A stretch of 46,400 nucleotides of DNA, from positions 1 to 46,400 of the forward strand of contig JARRPX010000007.1 in NCBI GenBank assembly GCA_037382465.1, given 5' to 3'. The position numbers and the translations under genes are program-made. The stretch is from Anaerolineales bacterium. Lineage in GTDB: Bacteria > Chloroflexota > Anaerolineae > Anaerolineales > E44-bin32. Position 1 is the stretch's first letter. Each line of letters starts with the position of its first letter. This document shows, in pieces, positions 24,660-32,185 of the stretch. A model generated the notes under the pieces. The model had not been told where the DNA came from. It worked only from the letters and a program-made list of their open reading frames with translations, and did no database searches.

Positions 24660-25432
24660 GCGTTCACCTCCTGATCGCGGACGTGCAGATAATACACACG
24701 CGGCTCCGTTCCCAGGTCCTCGCGCAGGCGGTAGGATGGAATGGACTTCAGCATCTGACTGACTTTGGAATCGGGATCGTTCAGATCTCGGAAGAGGCGT
24801 GCCCCGACGGGGCAAGCGACAACGCATGCGGGGGTCGCCTCCGGGTCCATACCCGGCGTCAGGCCCAACGCCATGCCCCGATCGATTCGCTGGTAACAAA
24901 ACGAACATTTTTCGGCGACTCCGCGCGGCCGCCGTTCCACCTCGGGTTGTCCCCATTCCGGAACGGCCGGATTGGGTCCGGTAAATGCTTTCCAGTTGAA
25001 AGACCGGGCGCGATAGGGACAAGCCACCTCGCAATATCGACAACCGATACATTTGTCGTAATCCATCATCACGATGCCGTCTGCACGCTTGTAGGAGGCG
25101 CCCACCATGCAGACTTCGACACATGCAGGGTGATCGCAGTGCATGCAGGGCCGAGCGAGGTACATGGTTTCACCCCCATATTCTCCCGCCTCGACCACCG
25201 TGTTCCAGGATATCCAGGGTGGGACATCATTGTGCGCCCGGCAGGCCAGCGTGCAGTAACCGCAGCCGGTACAAGCCTGCTGGTCGATCACCATCGCCCA
25301 ACGATGCGGGCTGGATCCTTCAGGACCAGAAGACGCCGAGGCATCCTTCACCCAACGCACGCCGAGATACGTCGTGACGGCGGCGACGATTGTCTTCAGA
25401 AACCCCCTTCGATCGACAGCTTGATCAGGCAT
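24656..25432 (-). CDS. Four-cluster 4Fe-4S ferredoxin subunit (HybA/PsrB/NrfC-like)
   Basis: A 258-residue electron-transfer subunit. A twin-arginine signal (VDRRGFLKTIVAAV) opens the protein, so it is exported folded. Four cluster motifs are seen: CTGCGYCTLAC, CMHCDHPACVEVC, CIGCRYCEVACP and a CSFC...CVVACP pair separated by an insertion. It should link the octaheme cytochrome to the NrfD-like membrane subunit. The ATG at 25432 has GAGGTGAGG upstream and overlaps the end of the octaheme gene by 8 bases. No molybdopterin or other catalytic subunit is encoded nearby. Confidence 0.92.
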   Translation of the reverse strand: MPDQAVDRRGFLKTIVAAVTTYLGVRWVKDASASSGPEGSSPHRWAMVIDQQACTGCGYCTLACRAHNDVPPWISWNTVVEAGEYGGETMYLARPCMHCDHPACVEVCMVGASYKRADGIVMMDYDKCIGCRYCEVACPYRARSFNWKAFTGPNPAVPEWGQPEVERRPRGVAEKCSFCYQRIDRGMALGLTPGMDPEATPACVVACPVGARLFRDLNDPDSKVSQMLKSIPSYRLREDLGTEPRVYYLHVRDQEVNA

Positions 25433-26354
25433 CGTCCTCACCTCGTTCCTTCCTGCCATTGAATCGCTGGTACCAACGTTCCAGCCACGGGGAAAGGATC
25501 ATACCGGCCGCCATACCGACCAAGCCGGCAAGCGTGGCAAAACCGAGTGGGTTGACATTTCCGGGATCGTCGCTGATGAGCGCCATTTCCGTCGAGGTAA
25601 CACCGACCTCCGCCTGCGCACTCTCGGCTTCGGGGTGAACCTGAACCGGATCGTGCATTTGATAGGCATGGCAGGCGTTACACGTACTCAGCTGCACGTT
25701 GAAGCTATGATCGCGTACAGCGTGCCCTTTCTCGCCAGATGCCCCTTCTACCGGGCTGATGTGGCAATCGGCACAGGTCAGACCCTCCGAACTGTGCGCG
25801 GAGTGGGCGAAATTGGAAGCCCGATCGCGATGACACGTTGCGCAGAGCATCGAGGCGTCGTTCGACTTCAGACTCGTCTCATGCGGATCGTGGCATCCGA
25901 TGCAGGTCAGATTTGCCTTTCGATGACCGCTCACCTGCCACTCGAAGTACGTCTCCGTGTGGCAAGTGCCGCAGAAATTCGCCGATCGATCGGCGGGCAT
26001 CGGTTCCGCAGGATGGTCATCCGGTATCGGACTGTGGCAAGCCACGCAACTGATCTTGTCTTCATCCCAGGTAGCAGAGTCGGGGTCGTACCCCGTCGTA
26101 TGGCAGCCCATGCACATCGCAGGCTGCCCCTGCTCCAGCCAGGCTTCCTGAAAAACCGGATCGCTGACGGAGTGTCCATGCGAGCCTTCTTCCCACGCCT
26201 CCTGAAATCCTGCGTGGCAGATCTGGCAGTCCTCGGTGGATGTTGCGGTGAACTGTGCTTGTGCGCTGCTGTAGGAGAAAGTAAACACAGTTACGGCCAT
26301 GGGAACGGCAAACAACAGTCCAAAGCAGGCCATTCTGATCCATCGTTTCGTCAT
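25425..26354 (-). CDS. Octaheme cytochrome c, membrane-anchored
   Basis: About 309 residues: a signal peptide (MACFGLLFAVPMAV), eight CxxCH motifs (CQICH, CMGCH, CVACH, CGTCH, CIGCH, CATCH, CADCH, CNACH), and a C-terminal helix (FATLAGLVGMAAGMILSPW) with a basic tail. Sequences between motifs such as GHRKANLTCIGCHDPHET match DmsE/NrfB-like or cytochrome c3-type multiheme proteins. It is probably the electron-accepting or -donating arm of the ferredoxin/NrfD module. Among three possible ATG codons I chose 26354, which has GAGGAG nine bases upstream. Confidence 0.88.
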   Translation of the reverse strand: MTKRWIRMACFGLLFAVPMAVTVFTFSYSSAQAQFTATSTEDCQICHAGFQEAWEEGSHGHSVSDPVFQEAWLEQGQPAMCMGCHTTGYDPDSATWDEDKISCVACHSPIPDDHPAEPMPADRSANFCGTCHTETYFEWQVSGHRKANLTCIGCHDPHETSLKSNDASMLCATCHRDRASNFAHSAHSSEGLTCADCHISPVEGASGEKGHAVRDHSFNVQLSTCNACHAYQMHDPVQVHPEAESAQAEVGVTSTEMALISDDPGNVNPLGFATLAGLVGMAAGMILSPWLERWYQRFNGRKERGEDDA

Positions 26355-26380
26355 CGTGTACATCTCCTCGATTGAGGTTT

Positions 26381-26713
26381 TCATGCCTGGGTAAGAGCCG
26401 GCGCATCGCGAAAAACATCACAATCGATGCAGTCTTCACGCAACTGCCCTTGCTGATCTCGAAAGAACTGCCAGCACGGTTTTCCGCCTTCTTTGTATGC
26501 CGGGCACTGTTCCATTCTTGTCTTCGGACAGTCTCTGAGAAGCCAACATTGGATGGGCGGTACGAGGCTGGACGCTTCGAGAATAAGGGCCTCAGAATCT
26601 TTTTGCCAACGCTCATCCAGTTTGCGCAGAAAATACACCACGCTGACTGTCAGCAGGACCGGGATTCCAAAACGCACCAACATAACAAGCAGTACATTCC
26701 AAAACGCCTCCAT
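26381..26713 (-). CDS. Small membrane protein with two-CW-like cysteine domain
   Basis: 110 residues. One N-terminal helix (LVRFGIPVLLTVSVVYFL) is followed by a helical linker and a C-terminal domain with six cysteines, arranged CWLLRDC...CPAY...PCW...CIDC. This recalls the two-CW domain, thought to bind a metal or cluster, on the cytoplasmic side if the helix is an anchor. Two adjacent ATGs exist (26716 and 26713); the second is chosen. The 40-residue peptide gene upstream overlaps it (ATGA). Function unknown; co-transcription with the octaheme gene suggests assembly or regulation of that module. Confidence 0.78.
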   Translation of the reverse strand: MEAFWNVLLVMLVRFGIPVLLTVSVVYFLRKLDERWQKDSEALILEASSLVPPIQCWLLRDCPKTRMEQCPAYKEGGKPCWQFFRDQQGQLREDCIDCDVFRDAPALTQA

Positions 26714-26835
26714 CATCCTCTTCCTTTCCCACTCTTCTGGCCTTGCTCATACCATGTACCAATCATCAACAGAAGCGAGGCCGGGAGTGCTATTCGAATC
26801 AGTGTCAGGAGAATCAGCGCAAATTCTGTTTTCAT
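26713..26835 (-). CDS. 40-residue single-helix membrane peptide
   Basis: A short frame of 40 codons encoding one hydrophobic helix (FALILLTLIRIALPASLLLMI) and a Gly/Lys-rich hydrophilic tail. A strong AAGGAGG lies seven bases upstream of the ATG at 26835. Its stop overlaps the start of the next gene, a classic sign of translational coupling. It is the first gene of the octaheme/ferredoxin/NrfD operon. I do not recognise a family; it may be a small accessory subunit of the membrane complex. Confidence 0.7.
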   Translation of the reverse strand: MKTEFALILLTLIRIALPASLLLMIGTWYEQGQKSGKGRG

Positions 26836-26901
26836 TTCCAATCCTCCTTTCGCCTTTTATTTCATCTATATCGTAGGACTTGAAACTCGGTCCGTAAATC
26901 C

Positions 26902-26935
26902 GGCACTCACCCGATTTTTCGATTGGGTGAGTGCC
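26902..26935. repeat. 11 bp inverted repeat in the leader of the octaheme operon
   Basis: Arms GGCACTCACCC (26902-26912) and GGGTGAGTGCC (26925-26935) are perfectly complementary around a 12-base AT-rich loop. It lies about 65 bases upstream of the 40-residue peptide start. There is no T-tract on either side, so it is more likely an operator or leader RNA structure than a terminator. Confidence 0.6.
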
Positions 26936-26999
26936 CCACGAAATATGTGAAATATGGTACAAACACCCCACGCGTCGTACCATAAAATGGGGAATAATG

Positions 27000-27015
27000 T
27001 GGGTAATGCAACCCA
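27000..27015. promoter_or_regulatory. Palindromic operator candidate TGGG-N8-CCCA, distal site
   Basis: Same form as the sites at 11942 and 11966; it agrees with the reverse complement of the 11942 site at 13 of 16 positions. It lies 165-180 bases upstream of the octaheme operon, a distance similar to that of the other sites from the multiheme operon. A degenerate relative with a 7-base spacer lies at 26924-26938. Confidence 0.45.
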
Positions 27016-27027
27016 TGTGGCATAAAA

Positions 27028-27057
27028 AAAGCCCGTCGTACACACACGACGGGCTTT
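27028..27057 (-). terminator. Intrinsic terminator of the CDF transporter gene
   Basis: A perfect 12 bp stem (27028-27039 / 27046-27057) with a six-base loop. On the minus strand it is followed by a run of seven T. It lies 92 bases beyond the stop of the cation efflux gene. Confidence 0.9.
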
Positions 27058-27148
27058 CCGGTTGCGCCGGGCGACACCTCTTCCCCGAATTGAAATCGTC
27101 CACGGATCTGAAGAGATCGAAAAACCACATCCTATGTTTACGTCGGGT

Positions 27149-28069
27149 TCATTCTTGTTTGAACGTCTCCGCTTCGAGGTAGATACGCTTGATCCGAGGA
27201 TAGCGCGAGCCGATTTTACTCTCGATTCGATCGATGGCCCGAGCGATTTGGCCGGACGTCAGGTCCTCTCTGAACGTCAGCTTCATGTTCAACAACACAT
27301 CGTCCGGCCCCAGGTGCATCGTCATGGGCCTGTGCACGTCCAGGATTGCATCGTCGCCCGATACGATCTGCCTTATGGAAGACACGATCTCCGGATCGGC
27401 GGCCTCACCCAGCAGCAGCTCGCGACTCTCATACGCCAGAATTCCCGCCATGGTCATCAGGATCACAGCGATGATCAACGAGGCCACCGCGTCGAGGGCC
27501 GGTAATGAGAGCTGCTGTCCAATAAAAATGCCCAGAAAAGCGACGAGCAAGCCCGCCAACGCCGCCGTGTCTTCGAACAAAACGAGGAACAGCTTGGGAT
27601 CTTTGCTGGTATGTACTGCGGAGAATATATTTTGGGTGGGCATGGTTTTTCGCAGTTCCCGCAGGGCGACAAGAAACGAGATCGATTCGAATACCGCCGC
27701 CAGTGCGAGGACGATGTAGTTGCCCACGACATCCTCGATCTCTGTGGGTCGAATCAAATGATTGACCCCTTCGTAGAGCGAAACGCCGCCACCCACACCG
27801 AAAAGGATGATGGCCACGATGAGGCTCCAGAAGTAAATCTCCTTTCCATACCCAAATGGATGGACGTCGTCTGGCGGCCGTTTTGCCAAGTGGATACCGA
27901 GCAGCAGCAGCCCTTGGTTGCCCGAATCCGCCAATGAATGGATACCTTCGGAAAGCATGGCCGAACTGTGCGTAATTGCGGCGACGACGAATTTACTCAA
28001 TGCCACCAGCGTATTCGCGCCAATCGCTGCGTACACCGTAATCGGTTTGTCCTCTAATTCAGCCGCCAT
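27149..28069 (-). CDS. Cation diffusion facilitator family transporter
   Basis: A 306-residue CDF protein with about six helices and a C-terminal cytoplasmic domain. Metal-site residues appear as HSLADSGNQ in helix 2 and FEDTAALAG in helix 5, an arrangement typical of the ZnT9-like branch rather than the FieF branch (HxxxD...HxxxD). The C-terminal domain (DVHRPMTMHLGPDDVLLNMKLTF) is the usual ferredoxin-like fold. The family exchanges Zn, Fe, Mn or other divalent metals for protons; the metal here cannot be told. The ATG at 28069 has no clear ribosome binding site. Confidence 0.9.
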   Translation of the reverse strand: MAAELEDKPITVYAAIGANTLVALSKFVVAAITHSSAMLSEGIHSLADSGNQGLLLLGIHLAKRPPDDVHPFGYGKEIYFWSLIVAIILFGVGGGVSLYEGVNHLIRPTEIEDVVGNYIVLALAAVFESISFLVALRELRKTMPTQNIFSAVHTSKDPKLFLVLFEDTAALAGLLVAFLGIFIGQQLSLPALDAVASLIIAVILMTMAGILAYESRELLLGEAADPEIVSSIRQIVSGDDAILDVHRPMTMHLGPDDVLLNMKLTFREDLTSGQIARAIDRIESKIGSRYPRIKRIYLEAETFKQE

Positions 28070-28300
28070 GGATATGTTCTTTGACCGTATTCTTTTTCGG
28101 CGCCCACGTTCATATCAAACGCACTGAAAACCCATCATTCGCCCACCATACCGACTTGGTTTCGGTTCCCCGATAACGGTGATGGATGTTTGGAGCGATT
28201 ATCAGATGCACGCCCTTCCGATTTCCTTCCGGCGTCCCTTTTATCCTGCTGGCAAACAGATCCGCAACACGGAGGTTTCCTGTCTCGATCGATCAGCGAA

Positions 28301-29002
28301 TCAGCCGATCAAACGCGCCAGCGCATAGGCTGCGGCCGCTGCCAGGCCGCCGACCAGACCCGTTTGCATACTCGAACGTCCTGCAGGCACACCCATGGCG
28401 CGGCCTTTGATGAAACCAAATACCAGCAGCGCCGTCAACGTAACCCCTATCGAAACATAGAATGCATTACCCACATTCTGCAGCAAGATGTAGGGAAGCA
28501 ACGGGATGAATCCGCCAACGACGTACGCGAGCGCGATCGTCCCCGCACTTTCCACGGCCCGGCTCGGTGTGGGTCTCTCCAGGCCAAGCTCGAACTGCAT
28601 CATGAAATCGACCCAGCGTTCCGGATCCTGTTCGAATGCGTCCAGCACCTCCCTCCCGGCGGCCTCGGAAAGTCCGTAATCATGGAGTATGTTGGCCACT
28701 TCCTCCCGCTCAGCAGTGGGAATTTCACGCACTTCACGCCACTCGCGTTCCCGCTCGACGCGATAATGTTCTACATCGCCGCGGGCAGCGAGATAACCAC
28801 CCAGTCCCATCGCAATCGATCCGGCGGCAATTTCCGCCAACCCGCCCGTTACGACGATCTTCGTGGATGCACCTACGCCGGTCAGCCCGGCTGCGAGCGC
28901 AAACGGAACGGTGAGACCATCCGACATTCCGATCACGATGTCCCGCAGGACGTTCGAAGCCTGGAAATGTTCCTCTTTATGGGGTTGCACACTCACCGTC
29001 AT
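28301..29002 (-). CDS. VIT1/CCC1 family metal transporter
   Basis: 233 residues. The N-terminal part has the family signature LRDIVIGMSDGLTVPFALAAGLTGVGASTKIV. A hydrophilic cytoplasmic domain (about 75-140, rich in Glu and His, for example VEHYRVEREREWREVREIP) would bind Fe or Mn, and the C-terminal helices follow. The family moves Fe2+ or Mn2+ out of the cytosol. The ATG at 29002 gives a normal N-terminus; an upstream open frame adds non-family residues. Its neighbour is a CDF transporter, suggesting a metal homeostasis locus that could matter for a heme-rich cell. Confidence 0.88.
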   Translation of the reverse strand: MTVSVQPHKEEHFQASNVLRDIVIGMSDGLTVPFALAAGLTGVGASTKIVVTGGLAEIAAGSIAMGLGGYLAARGDVEHYRVEREREWREVREIPTAEREEVANILHDYGLSEAAGREVLDAFEQDPERWVDFMMQFELGLERPTPSRAVESAGTIALAYVVGGFIPLLPYILLQNVGNAFYVSIGVTLTALLVFGFIKGRAMGVPAGRSSMQTGLVGGLAAAAAYALARLIG

Positions 29003-29089
29003 CGACACGCTTCCCAATCCGGATCCTGATGTGCCGCGCTGAAATTTGCTTTTCCAGGTGAAGACACCGTTAAGACGCAATCGAATAGT

Positions 29090-30211
29090 CTACGAATCAA
29101 CCGCCTCACCTTTGCCCATCCACAACGGCCGAACCTCATCCAGAAACACCATCGCCACCACGGCAAACGGGATGGAATACAGCAGGCCGAGCAGACCGCC
29201 GGCCTTGAATCCGAAAACCGTTGCCATGAGCACGATCGCCGGATGAAGCTGCAGCGCACGGCCGAACAGCACCGGTGAAATCAAGTGGATTTGCACTTCG
29301 GTCAGGCCAACGATGACCAGCAGAGCCCACAGTGCCAGGATCGGTGTTACCGTCAGAGCGCTCAACACGCTCAACAAAGCAGCGACGAATTCACCCAGAA
29401 TGGGCACAATACTGAGGATGCCGCCAACCAGTCCGATCGCCAATGCGAAAGGAACCCGCAGGATAGCCAAACCGGTGCTGAACCCGACTGCATAAAAAAG
29501 GATTTTCAGCGGTTGGACTCTTACCCAACGCCCGAGGCCCACAAGCACACGGAGACTTATCCGACGCATTTCGGCGCTTCTTGTGGACGGGATCCATTCC
29601 GGCAGGTGTTCCAAAAAGCTGTCTTTCGAAACCACGAAGAAATATGCCAAGACAAAAACGATGCCGATATCCAACGAGGCGTTCCCCACACTTCCCACCG
29701 TCCCCAACACCGCTTGAACCACGGTAGAGAGACGCTGTGAGACTACAGTCGCTGCGTCACCCGCCGATGGGATGAGCTGTCCGATGAGCGGCGTCGAGGC
29801 CAGGCTGGACGTTATCGAATTCCACAGCGCCGGACCTTGGGATTGCAGCGTCGCAAGCTCCGCATTGAAGAGGGGTAGCATCAACTCGCCGATTCCCAGG
29901 ACAATCGCCAAAAGCAATAAATACAGCAGGAGGACGCCCGGTGAACGAGGGATGTGCCACTTTTCCATGCGCTGTATGGCCGGCTCCATCCCCAACATCA
30001 ACAACAATGCACCGAAGAGCATGGCCATGAGTTCGAAGAGCAGGGAAAAATTATGGATGACGACCCATAACGCCGCTCCCAACGTGAAAAGCATTAGCCA
30101 CAGCCGTAGGGGTTTGGCGGCAACGATCCGCACGCGTTCCCATCGCGGGCCGGATGCATCTTCATCGATCTGGTCGTTGTTTTCCTCGTCCAAGGTTACA
30201 GGATGCTTCAT
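29090..30211 (-). CDS. AI-2E family (PerM/YdiK-like) permease
   Basis: A 373-residue integral membrane protein with about eight helices and the typical C-terminal block (IGLVGGILSIVPILGEFVAALLSVLSALT, then HLISPVLFGRALQLHPAIVLMATVFGFKAGGLLGLLYSIP). The family name comes from a report of AI-2 export; many members have other or unknown roles, including Na+/H+ antiport, so the substrate is open. Start at ATG 30211 with AGAAGGGC upstream; a longer frame adds basic residues with no family similarity. Confidence 0.87.
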   Translation of the reverse strand: MKHPVTLDEENNDQIDEDASGPRWERVRIVAAKPLRLWLMLFTLGAALWVVIHNFSLLFELMAMLFGALLLMLGMEPAIQRMEKWHIPRSPGVLLLYLLLLAIVLGIGELMLPLFNAELATLQSQGPALWNSITSSLASTPLIGQLIPSAGDAATVVSQRLSTVVQAVLGTVGSVGNASLDIGIVFVLAYFFVVSKDSFLEHLPEWIPSTRSAEMRRISLRVLVGLGRWVRVQPLKILFYAVGFSTGLAILRVPFALAIGLVGGILSIVPILGEFVAALLSVLSALTVTPILALWALLVIVGLTEVQIHLISPVLFGRALQLHPAIVLMATVFGFKAGGLLGLLYSIPFAVVAMVFLDEVRPLWMGKGEAVDS

Positions 30212-30293
30212 GGCTGCCCTTCTGTAAAAATTCGTGCGTCCAAAGAAGGATCGAATCGGCAATCGTTTCCGATAAGCATTTCCTCCAACTTTC

Positions 30294-30917
30294 TCACGCC
30301 GAAAGCGGTTCGTGGTCTTTTCGCGGAGAGCCATGTCGGATGTGGAAAACGTAACCCGGACTCCAGGGGGTGCCGAGAGCAGGGAGTACCCATCGGTCTA
30401 AGCCGATCCACCCGGCCGTTCGCCAGGCCAACGCCAACAGGATTGCACCCAGCAGCATGAGGGGATTCATACTGATCGATCCGGCCAGCAGGTAATTGAC
30501 GTTCATGACCACGCCGAAAAATGCGGCGATGCCCACAAAGATGCCCAGGATCAGCGCCAGTCCGACGAGAAATTCCCCGAGCGATACCACGTAACTCATG
30601 ATGCGTACATTCGGCTGAACGACATTGCTGAGAAACCACGCATACCAACTTTGAACCTGGGGATACGCACCTCCGGTCTTCTGCAGCGCACCCTGTATGA
30701 ATCCGTTCAATCCCGTACCGGCATTGGCGCCGACCCAGGCCGGATTATGCAATTTTCCCCATCCTGCATGAATCCAGAGGTATCCGACAGCCAAACGGGT
30801 AAGCAACCACAACCAAGCCCAACGCACGTTACCGAACAAGGCACGTGAAAATGGCGATTCGGAAATGTGCACGACTTCCGGTTGTTCCATCTTGTCCTTC
30901 CGCTCAGTACTTCGCAT
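30294..30917 (-). CDS. DoxX family membrane protein (DoxD-like)
   Basis: About 207 residues with four helices and the WIHAGWGKLHNPAWVG motif common to DoxX/DoxD, the small subunits of thiosulfate:quinone oxidoreductases and many uncharacterised relatives. No DoxA-like partner is encoded next to it, so thiosulfate oxidation is not established. The start is ambiguous. An ATG at 30926 is only two bases from AGGAGG, the one at 30917 is 11 bases away, and one at 30890 has AAGGA; I list 30917. Confidence 0.82.
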   Translation of the reverse strand: MRSTERKDKMEQPEVVHISESPFSRALFGNVRWAWLWLLTRLAVGYLWIHAGWGKLHNPAWVGANAGTGLNGFIQGALQKTGGAYPQVQSWYAWFLSNVVQPNVRIMSYVVSLGEFLVGLALILGIFVGIAAFFGVVMNVNYLLAGSISMNPLMLLGAILLALAWRTAGWIGLDRWVLPALGTPWSPGYVFHIRHGSPRKDHEPLSA

Positions 30918-31408
30918 TATCTTCATAACCTCCTACTATATCGTCACTCGTAAGGCCTTCTTTCATTGCCTCATCCGTTATTCTCCCGCAGAAGCAGTCC
31001 GAGCGTCTTTATGTCAGTATAAAGAACAAATTAAGCGTTACTTAGAACAGCCGCGAACGTCCCGGCCAATCTGCGGAAAGAATGCGCGGGTAAATCCACC
31101 CCGAACACATACTGCAAGAAGTGGAAATTCGAGGTCTTGTGGTGACAACGATCTCACGAGGGCCGCAAGGTACTGCCGGGCCGCTCCGCCTTTTCGGGTT
31201 CTACCAGAAAATACACCGCAACGCTGCGGGTGTGCCGGCAACGAGCATCACCGCGAACACCGTGAACCGCTCGAGCAGCCAATAGACATGGATGTGGCTA
31301 GCTGCATATGTCCGGCCAGGCTTAAATAGAACCGGGGGTGAAAAGCGTCATGTGAATCCGAAGAGGCATTAAAAAAACGCCACGGGGTAGATCATCAACG
31401 CGATGAGC
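30918..31408. other. Non-coding gap, nothing recognised
   Basis: About 490 bases between the DoxX gene and the pyrophosphatase. No frame resembles a protein and no tRNA, SRP RNA or other common RNA was seen. A small hairpin GATGAGCT/AGCTCATC (31402-31423) overlaps the pyrophosphatase stop. It may hold the promoter of the DoxX gene and remnants of decayed sequence. Confidence 0.5.
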
Positions 31409-31933
31409 TCAAGTCAGCTCATCGAATCGCTTCTGGCACGAGATGATCGTGTCTTTTGCGTGTTCCAATCCCTGCCAGCCGAGTACTTCCACATGCTTTC
31501 CCTCGGGTTCTTTGTATGTTTTGAAGAGATAGGCAATTTCCTCGAGGATATGTTTTGCAGGATCGTCCAATCCTTTGTATTCATTGAATCTGGGGTCATG
31601 AATCGGTACGGCCAAAATCTTGTCGTCGCGATCGTTATTGTCCTCCATCTGCAGGACGCCGATCGGACGAACGGAGATGATACAGCCCGGAAACGTCGGA
31701 TTGGTAACCAGGACGAGCACATCGAGTGGATCCCCATCCTGGTCAAGCGTACGCGGAATGAAGCCGTAATCTCCCGGATAATGCATCGCGGAATATAGTA
31801 CCCGATCCAACACGATGGCCGATTTTTCCGTGTCGAACTGATATTTGTTCTCCGACCCTTTCGGGCACTCGATGACGGCATAAATCTGCTCTGGCGGGCT
31901 AGGGCCTGTCGGTAGATCTCGCCAATAATCCAT
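31409..31933 (-). CDS. ppa: Inorganic pyrophosphatase, family I
   Basis: A 174-residue soluble enzyme that hydrolyses pyrophosphate to two phosphates. The signature DGDPLDVLVL is at about residues 62-71 (two catalytic metal-binding Asp), with upstream HYPGDYGFIPRTL and downstream ILAVPIHDPRF. Length fits prokaryotic family I (about 170-180). Two starts are possible: TTG at 31942 and the ATG at 31933; neither has an ideal site, and I use the ATG. It runs alone, followed by a non-coding gap. Confidence 0.95.
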   Translation of the reverse strand: MDYWRDLPTGPSPPEQIYAVIECPKGSENKYQFDTEKSAIVLDRVLYSAMHYPGDYGFIPRTLDQDGDPLDVLVLVTNPTFPGCIISVRPIGVLQMEDNNDRDDKILAVPIHDPRFNEYKGLDDPAKHILEEIAYLFKTYKEPEGKHVEVLGWQGLEHAKDTIISCQKRFDELT

Positions 31934-32185
31934 CTTTTTCAACCCGTTCCCTATCTATGGCGTATTGCATGTTCGCCTCGGATTCGAATGAAATGCTTTA
32001 CCAAAATTATTGCACGAGATAGATTCCCCTCCTCTCCATGTCGCACACAGCGTACCTGTTTTCGTTCTGAAGCAGCTTCTGCAAGCATCTTGCCGCCCAA
32101 ATCGTCCGAGCTCGCTCGTTATTCCATTTTTATCGACGTGCTATCGGATTTCATTATTGCGTTTTACCAAAGAGTATGAAGCCAA

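Larger units (their letters stand above)
26836..27148. promoter_or_regulatory. Control region of the octaheme operon
   Basis: A 313-base gap. It holds an 11 bp perfect inverted repeat (26902-26935), a TGGG-N8-CCCA palindrome (27000-27015) and, on its right side, the terminator of the metal transporter gene (27028-27057). No gene is seen. Confidence 0.6.

Noticed and set aside
24660-25124. N-terminal extension making the NrfD-like protein a 571-residue fusion
   Set aside because: This stretch is the other frame of the ferredoxin gene, and a strong AGGAGGTGA precedes the ATG at 24659.
29090-30211. Quorum-sensing AI-2 exporter
   Set aside because: The family name is historic; no LuxS or AI-2 system is seen here.
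30294-30926. Thiosulfate:quinone oxidoreductase function for the DoxX protein
   Set aside because: No DoxA-type partner or sulfur genes nearby; many DoxX proteins have other roles.
30918-31408. Candidate small RNA or pseudogene in the 490-base gap
   Set aside because: No recognisable RNA motif or protein-like frame could be supported.
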